Positions 9,421-17,774 of a stretch of DNA of 44,441 bases are shown here, one piece after another. Numbering within the stretch: position 1 is the stretch's first letter; every line of letters begins with the position of its first letter. The translations under genes were made by a program, and so were the position numbers. The stretch comes from Alphaproteobacteria bacterium. Its GTDB lineage: Bacteria > Pseudomonadota > Alphaproteobacteria > Rhodospirillales > Casp-alpha2. The stretch is taken from NCBI GenBank assembly GCA_014382345.1, contig JACNJX010000070.1:1-44441 (forward strand), given 5' to 3'. Below the pieces are notes generated by a model. That model was not told the origin of the DNA. It saw only the letters and a list, made by a program, of their open reading frames with translations, and made no database searches.

Positions 9421-10563
9421 TTGTCGTATATGGAAAATTTATCATCTGTCGAGGAAATCATCGAAGAGGCGCGTAACGGACGCATGTTTATCCTCGTCGA
9501 TGACCAGGAACGCGAAAACGAGGGCGACCTTGTCATTCCGGCGCAGATGGCGACCCCGGACGCGGTCAATTTCATGGCCAAACACGGACGCGGCCTGATC
9601 TGCCTGACCCTGACCGCCGACAGACTGCGCGAACTGGACCTGCCGCTGATGGCGCAGCGGAACCATTCCCGTCACGAAACCGCGTTCACGGTTTCCATCG
9701 AAGCCAGGGAAGGGGTGACCACGGGCATTTCGGCGTCTGATCGCGCCTGCACCATCGCCGCCGCCATCGATCCCAAAAAAGGTTCCGCCGACATCGTCAG
9801 CCCCGGCCATGTGTTTCCGCTCGAAGCCAGGGATGGGGGCGTGCTGGTCCGCGCCGGTCATACCGAAGCCGCCGTCGACGTCTCGCGGCTGGCCGGGCTT
9901 AACCCGTCTGGCGTAATCTGCGAAATCATGAACGAAGACGGCACCATGGCGCGGATGCCGGATTTGGTAAAATTCGCCCAGTTTCATGGCCTCAAGATCG
10001 GCACCATTGCCAATCTCATCGCCTATCGGCTTCGCAACGACCGGATCGTCGAGCGGACGATTGAATCGTCCATCAACAGCCTCCATGGCGGCGAATTCAA
10101 AATGTACGTCTACACCAACCAGATCGCCTACGCCGAACATATCGCCCTGGTGAAGGGGGATCCTTCCGGCGAGGAGCCGGTGATGGTCCGCATGCACGCC
10201 CTCAATTTGCTCGACGATGTCTTCGGCGACAGCGACAGCGGCAAGGCCGGGGAATTGCAGCAAGCCATGCAGATGATCGGAGACGAGGGGCGGGGCGTCC
10301 TGGTTTTGCTTCGCGAACCGCATCGTGCGGCCTTGTCGAACCGTATTCAGGCCCGGTTGGGCACCAAAGAGGGCAAAGAAACATCAAAAGAGAAAACGGA
10401 CGGCAAATCCGGTGAACTCCGCGATTACGGCGTCGGCGCACAAATTCTTTTGGACCTCGGAATCCACAAAATGATTCTTCTGTCCAACACGCAACACACC
10501 ATCATCGGCATTGAGGGCTACGAACTGAGCGTCGTCGATCAACGGCCCATCAAAGCCTCCTGA
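9421..10563 (+). CDS. ribBA: RibBA: 3,4-dihydroxy-2-butanone 4-phosphate synthase with degenerate GTP cyclohydrolase II domain
   Basis: The N-terminal half (about residues 8-210) is an intact DHBP synthase, which makes the four-carbon unit of riboflavin from ribulose 5-phosphate. It has RENEGDLVIPAQ, TAFTVSIEAREGVTTGISASDR, SPGHVFPLEA, GHTEAAVDVSRLAG and NEDGTMARMPD. The C-terminal half aligns with GTP cyclohydrolase II (MVRMHALNLLDDVFGD, ELQQAMQMIGDEGRGVLVLLRE), but the three zinc cysteines of RibA (HSECLTGD and RCDCG in active enzymes) are absent, so this half is probably not a working cyclohydrolase. TTG 9421 is preferred because AGGAA lies eight bases before it; ATG 9430 is the alternative. 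The product is 380 residues. Confidence 0.92.
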   Translation: MSYMENLSSVEEIIEEARNGRMFILVDDQERENEGDLVIPAQMATPDAVNFMAKHGRGLICLTLTADRLRELDLPLMAQRNHSRHETAFTVSIEAREGVTTGISASDRACTIAAAIDPKKGSADIVSPGHVFPLEARDGGVLVRAGHTEAAVDVSRLAGLNPSGVICEIMNEDGTMARMPDLVKFAQFHGLKIGTIANLIAYRLRNDRIVERTIESSINSLHGGEFKMYVYTNQIAYAEHIALVKGDPSGEEPVMVRMHALNLLDDVFGDSDSGKAGELQQAMQMIGDEGRGVLVLLREPHRAALSNRIQARLGTKEGKETSKEKTDGKSGELRDYGVGAQILLDLGIHKMILLSNTQHTIIGIEGYELSVVDQRPIKAS

Positions 10564-10588
10564 ATACCGTTTTAGAAAGAAAAGCCAA

Positions 10589-11053
10589 ATGACCGAAAAG
10601 CCCTGCGTTTTAATCGTCGAGGCCCGTTTCTACGGAGAAATCGCCGACCATATGGCCGAGGGCGCCATTGCCGTCCTCGATGAAGCCGGGATCGGCCATG
10701 AACGTCTGGACGTGCCGGGCGTCTTTGAAGTCCCGGCGGCAGTCCGCTTCGCTATCCGCGCCATGGAAACACATTCGGCGACCCGGGATTATACCGGTTT
10801 CATCGCACTGGGCGCGGTGATCCGGGGGGAAACCGACCATTACGATCACATCTGCCGCGAAGCCTCGCGGTCGTTGATGGATATTTCCATTCACCAGTCC
10901 GTGGCGCTCGGCTTCGGCATTCTAACTTGTGAAAACCGCGCGCAGGCGGAAGAACGCGCAGACCCCGCGCGCGGCAACAAGGGCGCGGATGCTGCTGTTG
11001 CCTGCCTCAGAATGATGGAATTGAAAAAAGACCTTCGTCTGGCCCAGCGATGA
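10589..11053 (+). CDS. ribH: 6,7-dimethyl-8-ribityllumazine synthase
   Basis: RibH joins the RibB product to the pyrimidine to form lumazine, the substrate of RibE. The 154-residue protein shows VLIVEARFYGEIADHMAEGA, the substrate-loop VPGVFEVPAAVRFAI, the phosphate/catalytic motif ALGAVIRGETDHYDHICREASR with its histidines, and GFGILTCENRAQAEERAD near the end. It ends in an ATGA overlap with nusB, a coupling common in alphaproteobacteria. The usual C-terminal NKG motif is present as RGNKGADAA. Confidence 0.95.
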   Translation: MTEKPCVLIVEARFYGEIADHMAEGAIAVLDEAGIGHERLDVPGVFEVPAAVRFAIRAMETHSATRDYTGFIALGAVIRGETDHYDHICREASRSLMDISIHQSVALGFGILTCENRAQAEERADPARGNKGADAAVACLRMMELKKDLRLAQR

Positions 11054-11631
11054 CCACATCTGCCGAAAATGGGATCAACCCCACCGGCAACCGCCGTTCC
11101 TCCGCCCGCCTCGCCGCCGTTCAGGCGCTCTATGAAATGGACATGGTGGACGCCGACGCGGACGCAGTGCTTGAAGAATTCATGCTCAAACGCTGGACCA
11201 CCGGAGAGGATGAACAGGGTAAGTTCGGCCAAACCGCCGAACCCGGGGAGGCGCTGGCCGCTTACCTGGGCCAGAACGGCGGCAGCGATGACGGGGACGG
11301 AAACGGAAACGGGGACCTTGCCCTGGTAGAACCTGACAGGGATTGGCTGCGCGATCTGGTTCAAGGCGTAGCGGAAAACCGTGATAAACTGGACGGCCTG
11401 ATCGGCCCCGTCCTGAAGGGGGAGTGGACTGTGGAGCGGCTGGAGCCTCTGATCCGGGTTCTGCTCCGGGCCGCCATATATGAACTGGACAACAAACCGA
11501 GCGTCCCGGCCAGTGTCGTCATCAACGAATACATGAATGTCGCCCACGCTTTTTTTGAAGGACCCGAAACCGGACTGATCAACGGAATCCTGGACCGGTT
11601 GGCCAGGGACCTGAGAACCGGGGAACTGTAA
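11050..11631 (+). CDS. nusB: Transcription antitermination factor NusB, with a Gly/Asp-rich insertion
   Basis: NusB, with NusE (S10), binds boxA RNA in rRNA leaders and supports antitermination. The helical core is visible: RRSSARLAAVQALYEMDM at the start, then RDWLRDLVQGV, then LEPLIRVLLRAAIYELD and PASVVINEYMNVAHAFF, ending with INGILDRLARDLR. The protein is 193 residues, longer than the usual 140-160. The excess is a low-complexity loop at about residues 51-92 containing GGSDDGDGNGNGDL, encoded by short ggaaac/gggac repeats near 11288-11316. Its start overlaps ribH by 4 bases. Confidence 0.94.
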   Translation: MTTSAENGINPTGNRRSSARLAAVQALYEMDMVDADADAVLEEFMLKRWTTGEDEQGKFGQTAEPGEALAAYLGQNGGSDDGDGNGNGDLALVEPDRDWLRDLVQGVAENRDKLDGLIGPVLKGEWTVERLEPLIRVLLRAAIYELDNKPSVPASVVINEYMNVAHAFFEGPETGLINGILDRLARDLRTGEL

Positions 11632-11635
11632 CCCG

Positions 11636-11664
11636 CCCGTTCCTATTGCCACCCGTTCCTATTG
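11636..11664 (+). repeat. Direct repeat of 13 bp (16-bp period) between nusB and thiL
   Basis: CCCGTTCCTATTG occurs at 11636-11648 and again at 11652-11664, sixteen bases apart, with a 3-base spacer. It looks like a recent small tandem duplication of the nusB-thiL spacer. Because of it no clear ribosome-binding site precedes thiL. Confidence 0.8.
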
Positions 11665-11676
11665 AAAGTCATCGCC

Positions 11677-12678
11677 ATGGCTGCCGACGGAAAACCCGAT
11701 GAGTTCGAAATGATCGCCCGGTTTTTTGCCCCCTTGGCGAAGGGGGAGGCCGGTGCGTTGGGTCTGGGCGATGACGCCGCCGTGCTTTCGCCGCCGCCAA
11801 ACCGGGAATTGGTCGTTACCGCCGATAGTCTGACGTCGGGCGTTCATTTCCCCATCGACGAAAACCCGCGAGACGTGGCCACCCGCCTGATCGGGGTCAA
11901 CCTGTCGGACCTGGCCGCCATGGGAGCGGACCCGTGGGTCTATACCCTGGCCCTGGCGTTGCCGGAAGACTGGGAGCCCGATTGGATGGAAGCCTTTTCG
12001 GACGAGCTTAATACTCTTCAGGAACGCTTTGGCCTGCACCTTGTCGGCGGCGACACGACGGCAACGCCGGGACCGATGATGCTAACGCTTACGGCGCTCG
12101 GCACTGTCGCGAAAGGTGAAGCGCTGCGGCGGGGTGGCGCCGAATCGGGAGACCGGATTTTCGTTTCCGGGACCATCGGCGACGCCGCCCTCGGTCTCAT
12201 GGTCCTGAAGCAAGGGATCGAAGGGCTGGAAGAAAAACACGCCGATGTCCTGCTTTCACGCTTTCACCGGCCGAGCCCGCGGGTGGTGTTGGGCCGGCGG
12301 CTGAACGGTCTGGCAACGGCGGCTGTGGATGTGTCCGATGGACTGATCGCCGATATGGGACACCTGGCGCGGGAATCGGGCTTGGCCGCGGAACTGCTGA
12401 GCGCGCGGATTCCCTTGTCAGATGCCGCCAAAGCCGCGATTTCCCTGGACTCCGGCCTCATGGACATGGTCCTGGCCGGCGGCGATGATTACGAATTGCT
12501 GTTCACCGCGCCGCAAGAGGCCGCCGCCGGTATTGCCAGCCTTGCCGCCGAACTGGACCTGACGCTGAGCGAAATCGGTTCGATCTCCGATGGAAAGGGG
12601 AAACCGGGTGAGGTTCGCGTCCTGGACGAAAACGGCCAAGCCCTGGCCATGAGCAAAAAAGGATACCGGCATTTCTGA
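11677..12678 (+). CDS. thiL: Thiamine-monophosphate kinase
   Basis: ThiL phosphorylates thiamine monophosphate to thiamine diphosphate, the active cofactor. The sequence follows the PurM-like fold: DEFEMIARFFAPL, the metal/ATP motif LGLGDDAAVL, NLSDLAAMGADPW, VGGDTTATPGPMMLTLTALG, the AVDVSDGLIADMGHLAR motif and VLAGGDDYELLFT. ATG 11677 gives 333 residues and the usual N-terminus. A TTG at 11662 is in frame and would add five residues. Neither has a clear Shine-Dalgarno sequence because of the local duplication, so expression may depend on coupling to nusB. Confidence 0.93.
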   Translation: MAADGKPDEFEMIARFFAPLAKGEAGALGLGDDAAVLSPPPNRELVVTADSLTSGVHFPIDENPRDVATRLIGVNLSDLAAMGADPWVYTLALALPEDWEPDWMEAFSDELNTLQERFGLHLVGGDTTATPGPMMLTLTALGTVAKGEALRRGGAESGDRIFVSGTIGDAALGLMVLKQGIEGLEEKHADVLLSRFHRPSPRVVLGRRLNGLATAAVDVSDGLIADMGHLARESGLAAELLSARIPLSDAAKAAISLDSGLMDMVLAGGDDYELLFTAPQEAAAGIASLAAELDLTLSEIGSISDGKGKPGEVRVLDENGQALAMSKKGYRHF

Positions 12679-12773
12679 GCACTGTACGGGAAGGCTTTTC
12701 TCGTCCCTCCATTACCGGTTTAATGGACGCCATGAAGTAATCCGGCTTTGGCGCGACCTATGGCGATGAAACT

Positions 12774-13232
12774 ATGAAAAAACTCATTTTGTTAATCGCC
12801 CTATTCCTGATGCTGGTCGGCGGCACGATCGGTCTGTTGAAATTCCTGGAAGCCGGCCCATTCAAGCCGAAAAAAGGCTCAATCAAGAAAGTCATCGAAA
12901 AAGAAATCGCCGACACCACCGTATTCATCGATATGGAACCCTTGGCCATTCCCATCTTTCAGGGCAACAGGGTCGCCGCCACCGTACAGATTCAGGTCAA
13001 GCTGGAAACCAATAACGAGGAAAAAGCCAAACGCATTAAGGACATGCTGCCGGTCATCACGGATGCTTTCGTCCGTGACCTGCACAGTTTCCTGCCGAGA
13101 CTTTTGAGGGCCGAGGAACGAATCGATGTGCTGATCATCAAACAGCGCCTGAAACTGATCAGCGACAAGACGGCGGGCAAGGACACGATCTCCAACGTTC
13201 TGGTCCAGTCGATCATCGACCAGCCTCACTGA
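12774..13232 (+). CDS. Single-pass membrane protein resembling FliL
   Basis: This 152-residue protein begins with a short basic N-terminus and one hydrophobic segment (LILLIALFLMLVGGTIGLL, about residues 4-22), which anchors the rest outside the cytoplasmic membrane. The remainder has VFIDMEPLAIPIF, a beta strand VAATVQIQVKLE and then NEEKAKRIKDMLPVITDAFVRDL, a pattern like FliL and other stomatin-fold periplasmic domains. It is not in a flagellar cluster, sitting between thiL and hppA. A FliL paralogue or a generic membrane-scaffold role is possible; I would not name it fliL. The ATG start is clear. Confidence 0.65.
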   Translation: MKKLILLIALFLMLVGGTIGLLKFLEAGPFKPKKGSIKKVIEKEIADTTVFIDMEPLAIPIFQGNRVAATVQIQVKLETNNEEKAKRIKDMLPVITDAFVRDLHSFLPRLLRAEERIDVLIIKQRLKLISDKTAGKDTISNVLVQSIIDQPH

Positions 13233-13502
13233 ACGGCACTTCCAGCAAGGCTTTTGGGGGCTTCCAAAAAACCGCAAGTGATCCGGGCGCCGGGGACTTT
13301 CCGGCCATCCTCCGGCGGTTGCTTTATGAGTCTGCTTCTGCCATTTTTCTTTTGAAAATTTTTGACCTTATGTCCCCCTGACCATCACAAAACGGTTCAT
13401 CATTACGGGCAATTTCAAGCGGTTCGCCAGCGGCTCTCAAGACAGACCCAATCCCAGCCGCCAGGGCCATGCCCCATTCTCAGAAAAAAAGGGTTCTCAA
13501 GC

Positions 13503-15596
13503 ATGTCGAACGTGTCCTTGTTGATTATCGGTAGCGGCCTTATCGCACTTCTCTACGGCGTATACGCCATTCGGGCGGTCCTGGCCGCGCCGGCGGGAAC
13601 CGAACGGATGCAGGAAATCGCAAATGCCATCCAGGAAGGCGCCAGCGCCTATCTTGCGCGTCAGTACAAGACCATTGCCGGCGTCGGTCTGGTGGTTGGT
13701 CTGCTGCTTGGGTTTTTCTTAGGGACCAAGGTCGCCATCGGTTACTTCATCGGCGCCATCCTGTCCGGACTGACCGGTTACATCGGCATGAACGTTTCTG
13801 TCCGAGCCAACGTCCGGACCACGGAAGCCGCCCGCTCGTCGGGTCTCGCGGGGGGGCTGGACATTGCCTTCAAATCCGGCGCCGTCACCGGAATGTTGGT
13901 GGTCGGTCTGGCGCTGTTGGGCGTCGCCGGGTATTACTTTTTCCTTCGTGCTACCGGGAACCCGGGAACCCCGGAAGGCATCCGCCATATCCTTGAAGCC
14001 CTTGTCGCGCTTGGCTTCGGGGCTTCTCTAATTTCCATTTTTGCCCGTCTCGGCGGCGGCATCTTCACCAAGGGCGCGGACGTCGGCGCCGATCTGGTCG
14101 GCAAGGTCGAGGCCGGTATTCCCGAGGCCGATCCCCGCAATCCCGCTGTCATCGCCGATAATGTCGGCGACAATGTCGGCGACTGTGCCGGCATGGCGGC
14201 GGACCTGTTTGAAACCTATGCCGTGACGATTGTCGCGACCATGCTTCTGGGCGCCATTTTCTTCACCGGTCCGGCCCAGGATTTGATGATGATTCTGCCG
14301 CTGACGATTGGGGCGGTGTGTATTCTGGGTTCGGTCGTGGCGACGTTTTTCGTCAAATTGGGCGCCAGCCAAAACATCATGGGCGCACTCTACAAAGGCT
14401 TTATCGCGTCCGCCGTGATTGCCGCCGTCCTGATCGGCGGCGTGATCTCAACCATGGTCGGCTGGGACACCGGCTACGACATGGGCGGGCGCATGGTGAC
14501 GGGTACAGGCCTGTACATCAGCGCCATGGCCGGCCTGTTCGTGACCGGGCTGATCGTCTGGATCACCGAATATTACACCGGCACCGATTTCCGCCCGGTG
14601 CGCTCTATCGCAGAAGCGTCCACCACCGGGCACGGCACCAATGTTATTCAGGGACTGGCCGTTTCCATGGAAGCGACGGCGCTTCCGGTCCTGGTCATTT
14701 GCGGCGGGATTATTGTCGCCTTTATGAATGCCGGTCTTTACGGCCTGGCCATTGCCGCTACGACCATGCTGGCGCTGGCCGGTATCGTCGTAGCCCTGGA
14801 TGCCTTCGGGCCGGTCACCGACAACGCCGGCGGAATCGCCGAAATGGCGGAACTGCCTGAAGACGTCCGCAAGACTACGGATGCGCTGGATGCGGTCGGC
14901 AATACCACCAAAGCCGTCACCAAGGGCTACGCCATCGGATCGGCCGGGCTGGCTGCGCTGGTTCTGTTCGCGGCCTATACCGAAGATCTTTCTCATTATT
15001 TTCCGAAACTGACCGTAACCTTCAATCTGCAGGATCCGTTCATCGTGATCGGCCTGTTCATCGGAGGCCTGCTGCCATTCCTGTTCGGATCCATGGGTAT
15101 GATGGCGGTCGGCCGCGCCGGTGGCCAGGTGGTGGTCGAAGTACGCCGCCAGTTCAGGGAAATCCCGGGCATCATGGAAGGCACGGGCAAACCCGATTAC
15201 GCCACCTGTGTCGATTTGCTGACGAAAACGGCAATCAAGGAAATGATCGTTCCGTCCATGCTGCCGGTGTTCGCGCCGATCATCATGTATTTCGCCATCA
15301 ACGCCATTGCCGGTCAGGCGGCGGCGTTCTCAGCCCTTGGCGCCATGCTGTTGGGCACCATCGTCACAGGATTGTTCGTGGCCTTGTCCATGACGTCCGG
15401 CGGCGGCGCCTGGGATAACGCCAAAAAGTTCATTGAAGACGGCAACCACGGCGGCAAGGGGTCGGAAGCCCACAAGGCGGCGGTGACCGGCGATACCGTC
15501 GGCGACCCTTACAAGGATACCGCGGGTCCGGCCATCAACCCGATGATCAAGATCATCAACATCGTTGCCATTCTTATGCTGGCGATCCTGGCCTAG
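13503..15596 (+). CDS. hppA: Membrane-bound proton-translocating pyrophosphatase, K+-independent type
   Basis: HppA hydrolyses pyrophosphate in the cytoplasm and pumps protons across the membrane. The 697-residue product is a polytopic membrane protein with the signature [20 protein letters not shown] (first Asp at residue 193), [27 protein letters not shown] and the C-terminal [26 protein letters not shown]. The motif [10 protein letters not shown] near residue 466 has Lys at the position that is Ala in potassium-dependent enzymes, which marks it as the K+-independent proton-pumping class. ATG 13503 is the start; the frame is open further upstream to 13362 but without similarity. It follows a 270-base spacer, so it probably has its own promoter. 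Confidence 0.96.
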   Translation: MSNVSLLIIGSGLIALLYGVYAIRAVLAAPAGTERMQEIANAIQEGASAYLARQYKTIAGVGLVVGLLLGFFLGTKVAIGYFIGAILSGLTGYIGMNVSVRANVRTTEAARSSGLAGGLDIAFKSGAVTGMLVVGLALLGVAGYYFFLRATGNPGTPEGIRHILEALVALGFGASLISIFARLGGGIFTKGADVGADLVGKVEAGIPEADPRNPAVIADNVGDNVGDCAGMAADLFETYAVTIVATMLLGAIFFTGPAQDLMMILPLTIGAVCILGSVVATFFVKLGASQNIMGALYKGFIASAVIAAVLIGGVISTMVGWDTGYDMGGRMVTGTGLYISAMAGLFVTGLIVWITEYYTGTDFRPVRSIAEASTTGHGTNVIQGLAVSMEATALPVLVICGGIIVAFMNAGLYGLAIAATTMLALAGIVVALDAFGPVTDNAGGIAEMAELPEDVRKTTDALDAVGNTTKAVTKGYAIGSAGLAALVLFAAYTEDLSHYFPKLTVTFNLQDPFIVIGLFIGGLLPFLFGSMGMMAVGRAGGQVVVEVRRQFREIPGIMEGTGKPDYATCVDLLTKTAIKEMIVPSMLPVFAPIIMYFAINAIAGQAAAFSALGAMLLGTIVTGLFVALSMTSGGGAWDNAKKFIEDGNHGGKGSEAHKAAVTGDTVGDPYKDTAGPAINPMIKIINIVAILMLAILA

Positions 15597-15644
15597 GAGT
15601 ATGTAGGAGGGGCGGGGAAAAACGCTTACGAACAAACGGTTCGG

Positions 15645-16142
15645 TTACTGCCCTTCGCCCGCAGTGTTTTTGTTGGTATTCTTAAACCGTCCCAGGTTGC
15701 CGACAATTTGTTCCAGAACCGTCATTTTGTTGCCGTGGGTTGGTGTTGTGCGGGCCACGGGAATAATCTTCATACCCTTGTTCAGGCCCACGGTATCGAC
15801 TTTCGTGACCATGCCTTTTTTATCGAAAGATATAGCAACGATCTGTCTTTCCATAACCTCCGGCTCAAAAAAGGCAAAGGTTTCCGTCTGTTGTGAAATA
15901 TAATACCAGGTGTTGCTGCTAAAAGGCGTGACGCTGGATGGGGATCCCAGAATTTCGGCGACCTCGTCGCGGGACAGTTCACCGGGTTTGATATCGACGA
16001 TCCGGTCGGGGTCCAGCAGGTTTCCGCGGGTGTGCTTCTGGCTTTCGCATGCGGTCAGGCCCAGAGTCATTACCAGGGTCAAAACCCCAATCCCCGGATA
16101 AAGAAATAAACGATTGCAATTGAAGAACCGGTCGTTTCGCAC
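15645..16142 (-). CDS. bamE: Outer membrane protein assembly factor BamE (SmpA/OmlA family lipoprotein)
   Basis: BamE is a periplasm-facing lipoprotein of the Bam complex that inserts beta-barrel proteins into the outer membrane. The 165-residue protein has a hydrophobic signal ending in the lipobox LTAC with Cys at residue 32. The BamE fold follows: IKPGELSRDEVAEILGSPSSV, TWYYISQQTETFAFFEPEV and VAISFDKKGMVTKVDT. The C-terminal tail after about residue 130 is Asn/Thr-rich and not family-typical. It is convergent with hppA and divergent from the bc1 chaperone gene, the usual alphaproteobacterial context. Confidence 0.93.
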   Translation of the reverse strand: MRNDRFFNCNRLFLYPGIGVLTLVMTLGLTACESQKHTRGNLLDPDRIVDIKPGELSRDEVAEILGSPSSVTPFSSNTWYYISQQTETFAFFEPEVMERQIVAISFDKKGMVTKVDTVGLNKGMKIIPVARTTPTHGNKMTVLEQIVGNLGRFKNTNKNTAGEGQ

Positions 16143-16199
16143 TAATTGTCATCCTCGTCGATCAGAAGGGACGCTCATCCCCGTCCCAAGGGAGATATC

Positions 16200-16218
16200 T
16201 TCCGGAACATTTCCGGAA
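16200..16218. promoter_or_regulatory. Twin TTCCGGAA palindromes in the bamE / chaperone divergent promoter
   Basis: The perfect palindrome TTCCGGAA occurs at 16200-16207 and 16211-16218, 11 bases apart, close to one helical turn. A candidate sigma70-type promoter lies just downstream for the plus-strand genes (TTGTCA 16239-16244, 16 bases, TAAGAC 16261-16266). The arrangement is that of a cooperative operator between two divergent genes, but no regulator is known to me for this site. Confidence 0.45.
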
Positions 16219-16291
16219 AGTGCACCCACCGGCGCGGCTTGTCAATCGTCCCCCGGAACTTAAGACTCTTAAATCAAGACACGGACCCTTC

Positions 16292-16849
16292 ATGAAACTG
16301 TTCGGTATATTCCCAAGCAACGATTTCAGCGATGCCGCCCACCGGCTTTACGCGGCCATTGTGGAACAATCGCGCCAACCCGGTTTTTACCTGAATTGCG
16401 GCGTTCCCGATACGCCGGACGGGCGGTTTGACATGATCATGATCCATGCCTATCTGGTCCTTGACCGGCTCAAGGACAAAAGCGGGGAAGCCAGCCGCCT
16501 GTCGCAGGAAGTTTTCGATATTTTGTTTGCCGATATGGACCAGAACTTGCGGGAAATGGGCACCGGAGACATGGGCGTCGGGAAAAAGATCAAGGCCATG
16601 GCCGAGGCCTTTTACGGCCGTATCGAGGCTTATGCATCCGGTCTGAAAGGGGAGGCATCCCTCGAAGATGCCCTGGCACGCAACCCGTACCGCCAGGCAA
16701 ACCCCGATGAAGCGGAAATCGTGGCTTTGGCCGCCTATATGCGCCGGCAAGCGAAGCAACTGGAGAAAGCCGCCCTCGAAGACCTGTTGGCCGGAACCCT
16801 GGTTTTCGGCCCGGCTCCAACCCCGGCGCCAACATTGGATGACCAATAA
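16292..16849 (+). CDS. Ubiquinol-cytochrome c chaperone family protein (CBP3/UQCC1-like)
   Basis: Members of this family help assemble the cytochrome bc1 complex. The 185-residue protein is all-helical in appearance, with SDAAHRLYAAIVEQSRQPGFY at the N-terminus, the family core RFDMIMIHAYLVLDRLK, then QEVFDILFADMDQNLREMGTGDMGVGKKI and a helix MAEAFYGRIEAY. It matches the alphaproteobacterial homologues of mitochondrial CBP3. ATG 16292 (MKLFG) is chosen over an upstream in-frame ATG at 16220. The gene abuts yceD by a TAATG stop-start overlap. Confidence 0.9.
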   Translation: MKLFGIFPSNDFSDAAHRLYAAIVEQSRQPGFYLNCGVPDTPDGRFDMIMIHAYLVLDRLKDKSGEASRLSQEVFDILFADMDQNLREMGTGDMGVGKKIKAMAEAFYGRIEAYASGLKGEASLEDALARNPYRQANPDEAEIVALAAYMRRQAKQLEKAALEDLLAGTLVFGPAPTPAPTLDDQ

Positions 16850-17439
16850 TGACCGACGACACTCCGTTTGAATTTTCCCGGCCCATTTCGCCGGATACCA
16901 TCGGCGAAGTGGAGCGTTCCATGGAGATCGAGGCGACGCCCGAGGAGTGCGCCCGGCTGGCCAAACGCTTCGGGCTAAACGCCCTTGCGGCCCTGAATGC
17001 CTCCCTCACCCTGAGCCCGCAAAAAGGCGGCCGTATTATTCATCTTCAGGGACATTTCCGGGCCGAAGTGGCGCAAACCTGCGTGATCACGCTGGAGCCC
17101 CTGGAATCTGCTATTGAAGGAACCGTTGACCTTCTATATGACACCTCCCTGGACGGCCCCGGGGCGGAGTTGGAAAGCTTCGAAGTTGACGGCGACGAGG
17201 AAAACGAAATCCCGCCGGAACCCCTGACGGACGGCCAAATCGACGCCGGCGAGGCCGTAGCGGAACAACTGGCTTTGGAGATCGACCCATTTCCAAGGAA
17301 GCCCGGCGCTTCCTTGGGTGAATATTCCAGTGGTCCGAATAAGGGGAATTCCCCGGAAAACGGAGCCGAAACCGGAACCGGCGCCAAAAACAGCCCCTTT
17401 GCGGGTTTGGCGCCGTTGAAGGAAAAACTGGAAAAATGA
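16849..17439 (+). CDS. yceD: YceD/DUF177 family protein (23S rRNA accumulation protein)
   Basis: This 196-residue protein carries the DUF177 signature: FRAEVAQTCVITLEPLES with a conserved cysteine, then the acidic EVDGDEENEIPPEPLTDGQIDAGEAVAEQLALEIDPFPRKPG region that ends in the invariant DPFPRKPG. YceD homologues are almost always encoded directly before rpmF, as here, and affect 23S rRNA accumulation. The C-terminal 50 residues are low-complexity Gly/Asn-rich, then a short basic helix. It overlaps the upstream chaperone gene by one base. Confidence 0.92.
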   Translation: MTDDTPFEFSRPISPDTIGEVERSMEIEATPEECARLAKRFGLNALAALNASLTLSPQKGGRIIHLQGHFRAEVAQTCVITLEPLESAIEGTVDLLYDTSLDGPGAELESFEVDGDEENEIPPEPLTDGQIDAGEAVAEQLALEIDPFPRKPGASLGEYSSGPNKGNSPENGAETGTGAKNSPFAGLAPLKEKLEK

Positions 17440-17461
17440 CAATGTAACAATGGTAAGTTTC

Positions 17462-17489
17462 TTGCCCACGTGCGGTTAATCGGTATAAG
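17462..17489 (+). promoter_or_regulatory. Candidate promoter for rpmF-plsX-fabH-ihfA-merR
   Basis: TTGCCC at 17462-17467 and TATAAG at 17484-17489 are separated by 16 bases and lie 45 bases before the rpmF start, in the gap after yceD. The TTGCCC -35 is the same hexamer as in the tRNA-Pro promoter in this window. Prediction from sequence only. Confidence 0.45.
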
Positions 17490-17533
17490 TATGCTCGCGC
17501 CAAGGACGGCGCCCCTTATTGAGGTATCTATAG

Positions 17534-17719
17534 ATGGCAGTCCCTAAGAAAAAAATATCCAAATCCCGGCGCAATATGCGCCGCGCCCATGATTCCCTGC
17601 CTTCCTCCACGAACGAGGAATGCCCGAATTGCGGTGAACAGAAACGGCCACATCATATCTGTGACGCTTGCGGTCAGTATAACGGCCGCGAAGTTGTGGA
17701 AGCCGACGACGCCGCTTAA
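17534..17719 (+). CDS. rpmF: 50S ribosomal protein L32
   Basis: L32 is a small protein of the large ribosomal subunit. The 61-residue product begins [20 protein letters not shown], the standard L32 start, and has a four-cysteine zinc-ribbon form, [18 protein letters not shown], so it is the zinc-binding C+ type. It ends [13 protein letters not shown]. It lies between yceD and plsX in the conserved order linking translation and lipid synthesis. Confidence 0.97.
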   Translation: MAVPKKKISKSRRNMRRAHDSLPSSTNEECPNCGEQKRPHHICDACGQYNGREVVEADDAA

Positions 17720-17774
17720 GTTTTTTTGTGGGCCACTTTCCTAAATCCATGGACCGGCCCGAAGGGGGGCCCCT

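Noticed and set aside
9300-9430. FMN riboswitch ahead of ribBA or ribE
   Set aside because: Spacers in the rib operon are only 15-25 bases, too short for an RFN element.
13252-13269. TTTTGG/CCAAAA inverted repeat after the FliL-like gene as a terminator
   Set aside because: Stem is only six pairs, AT-rich at one end, and no T run follows.
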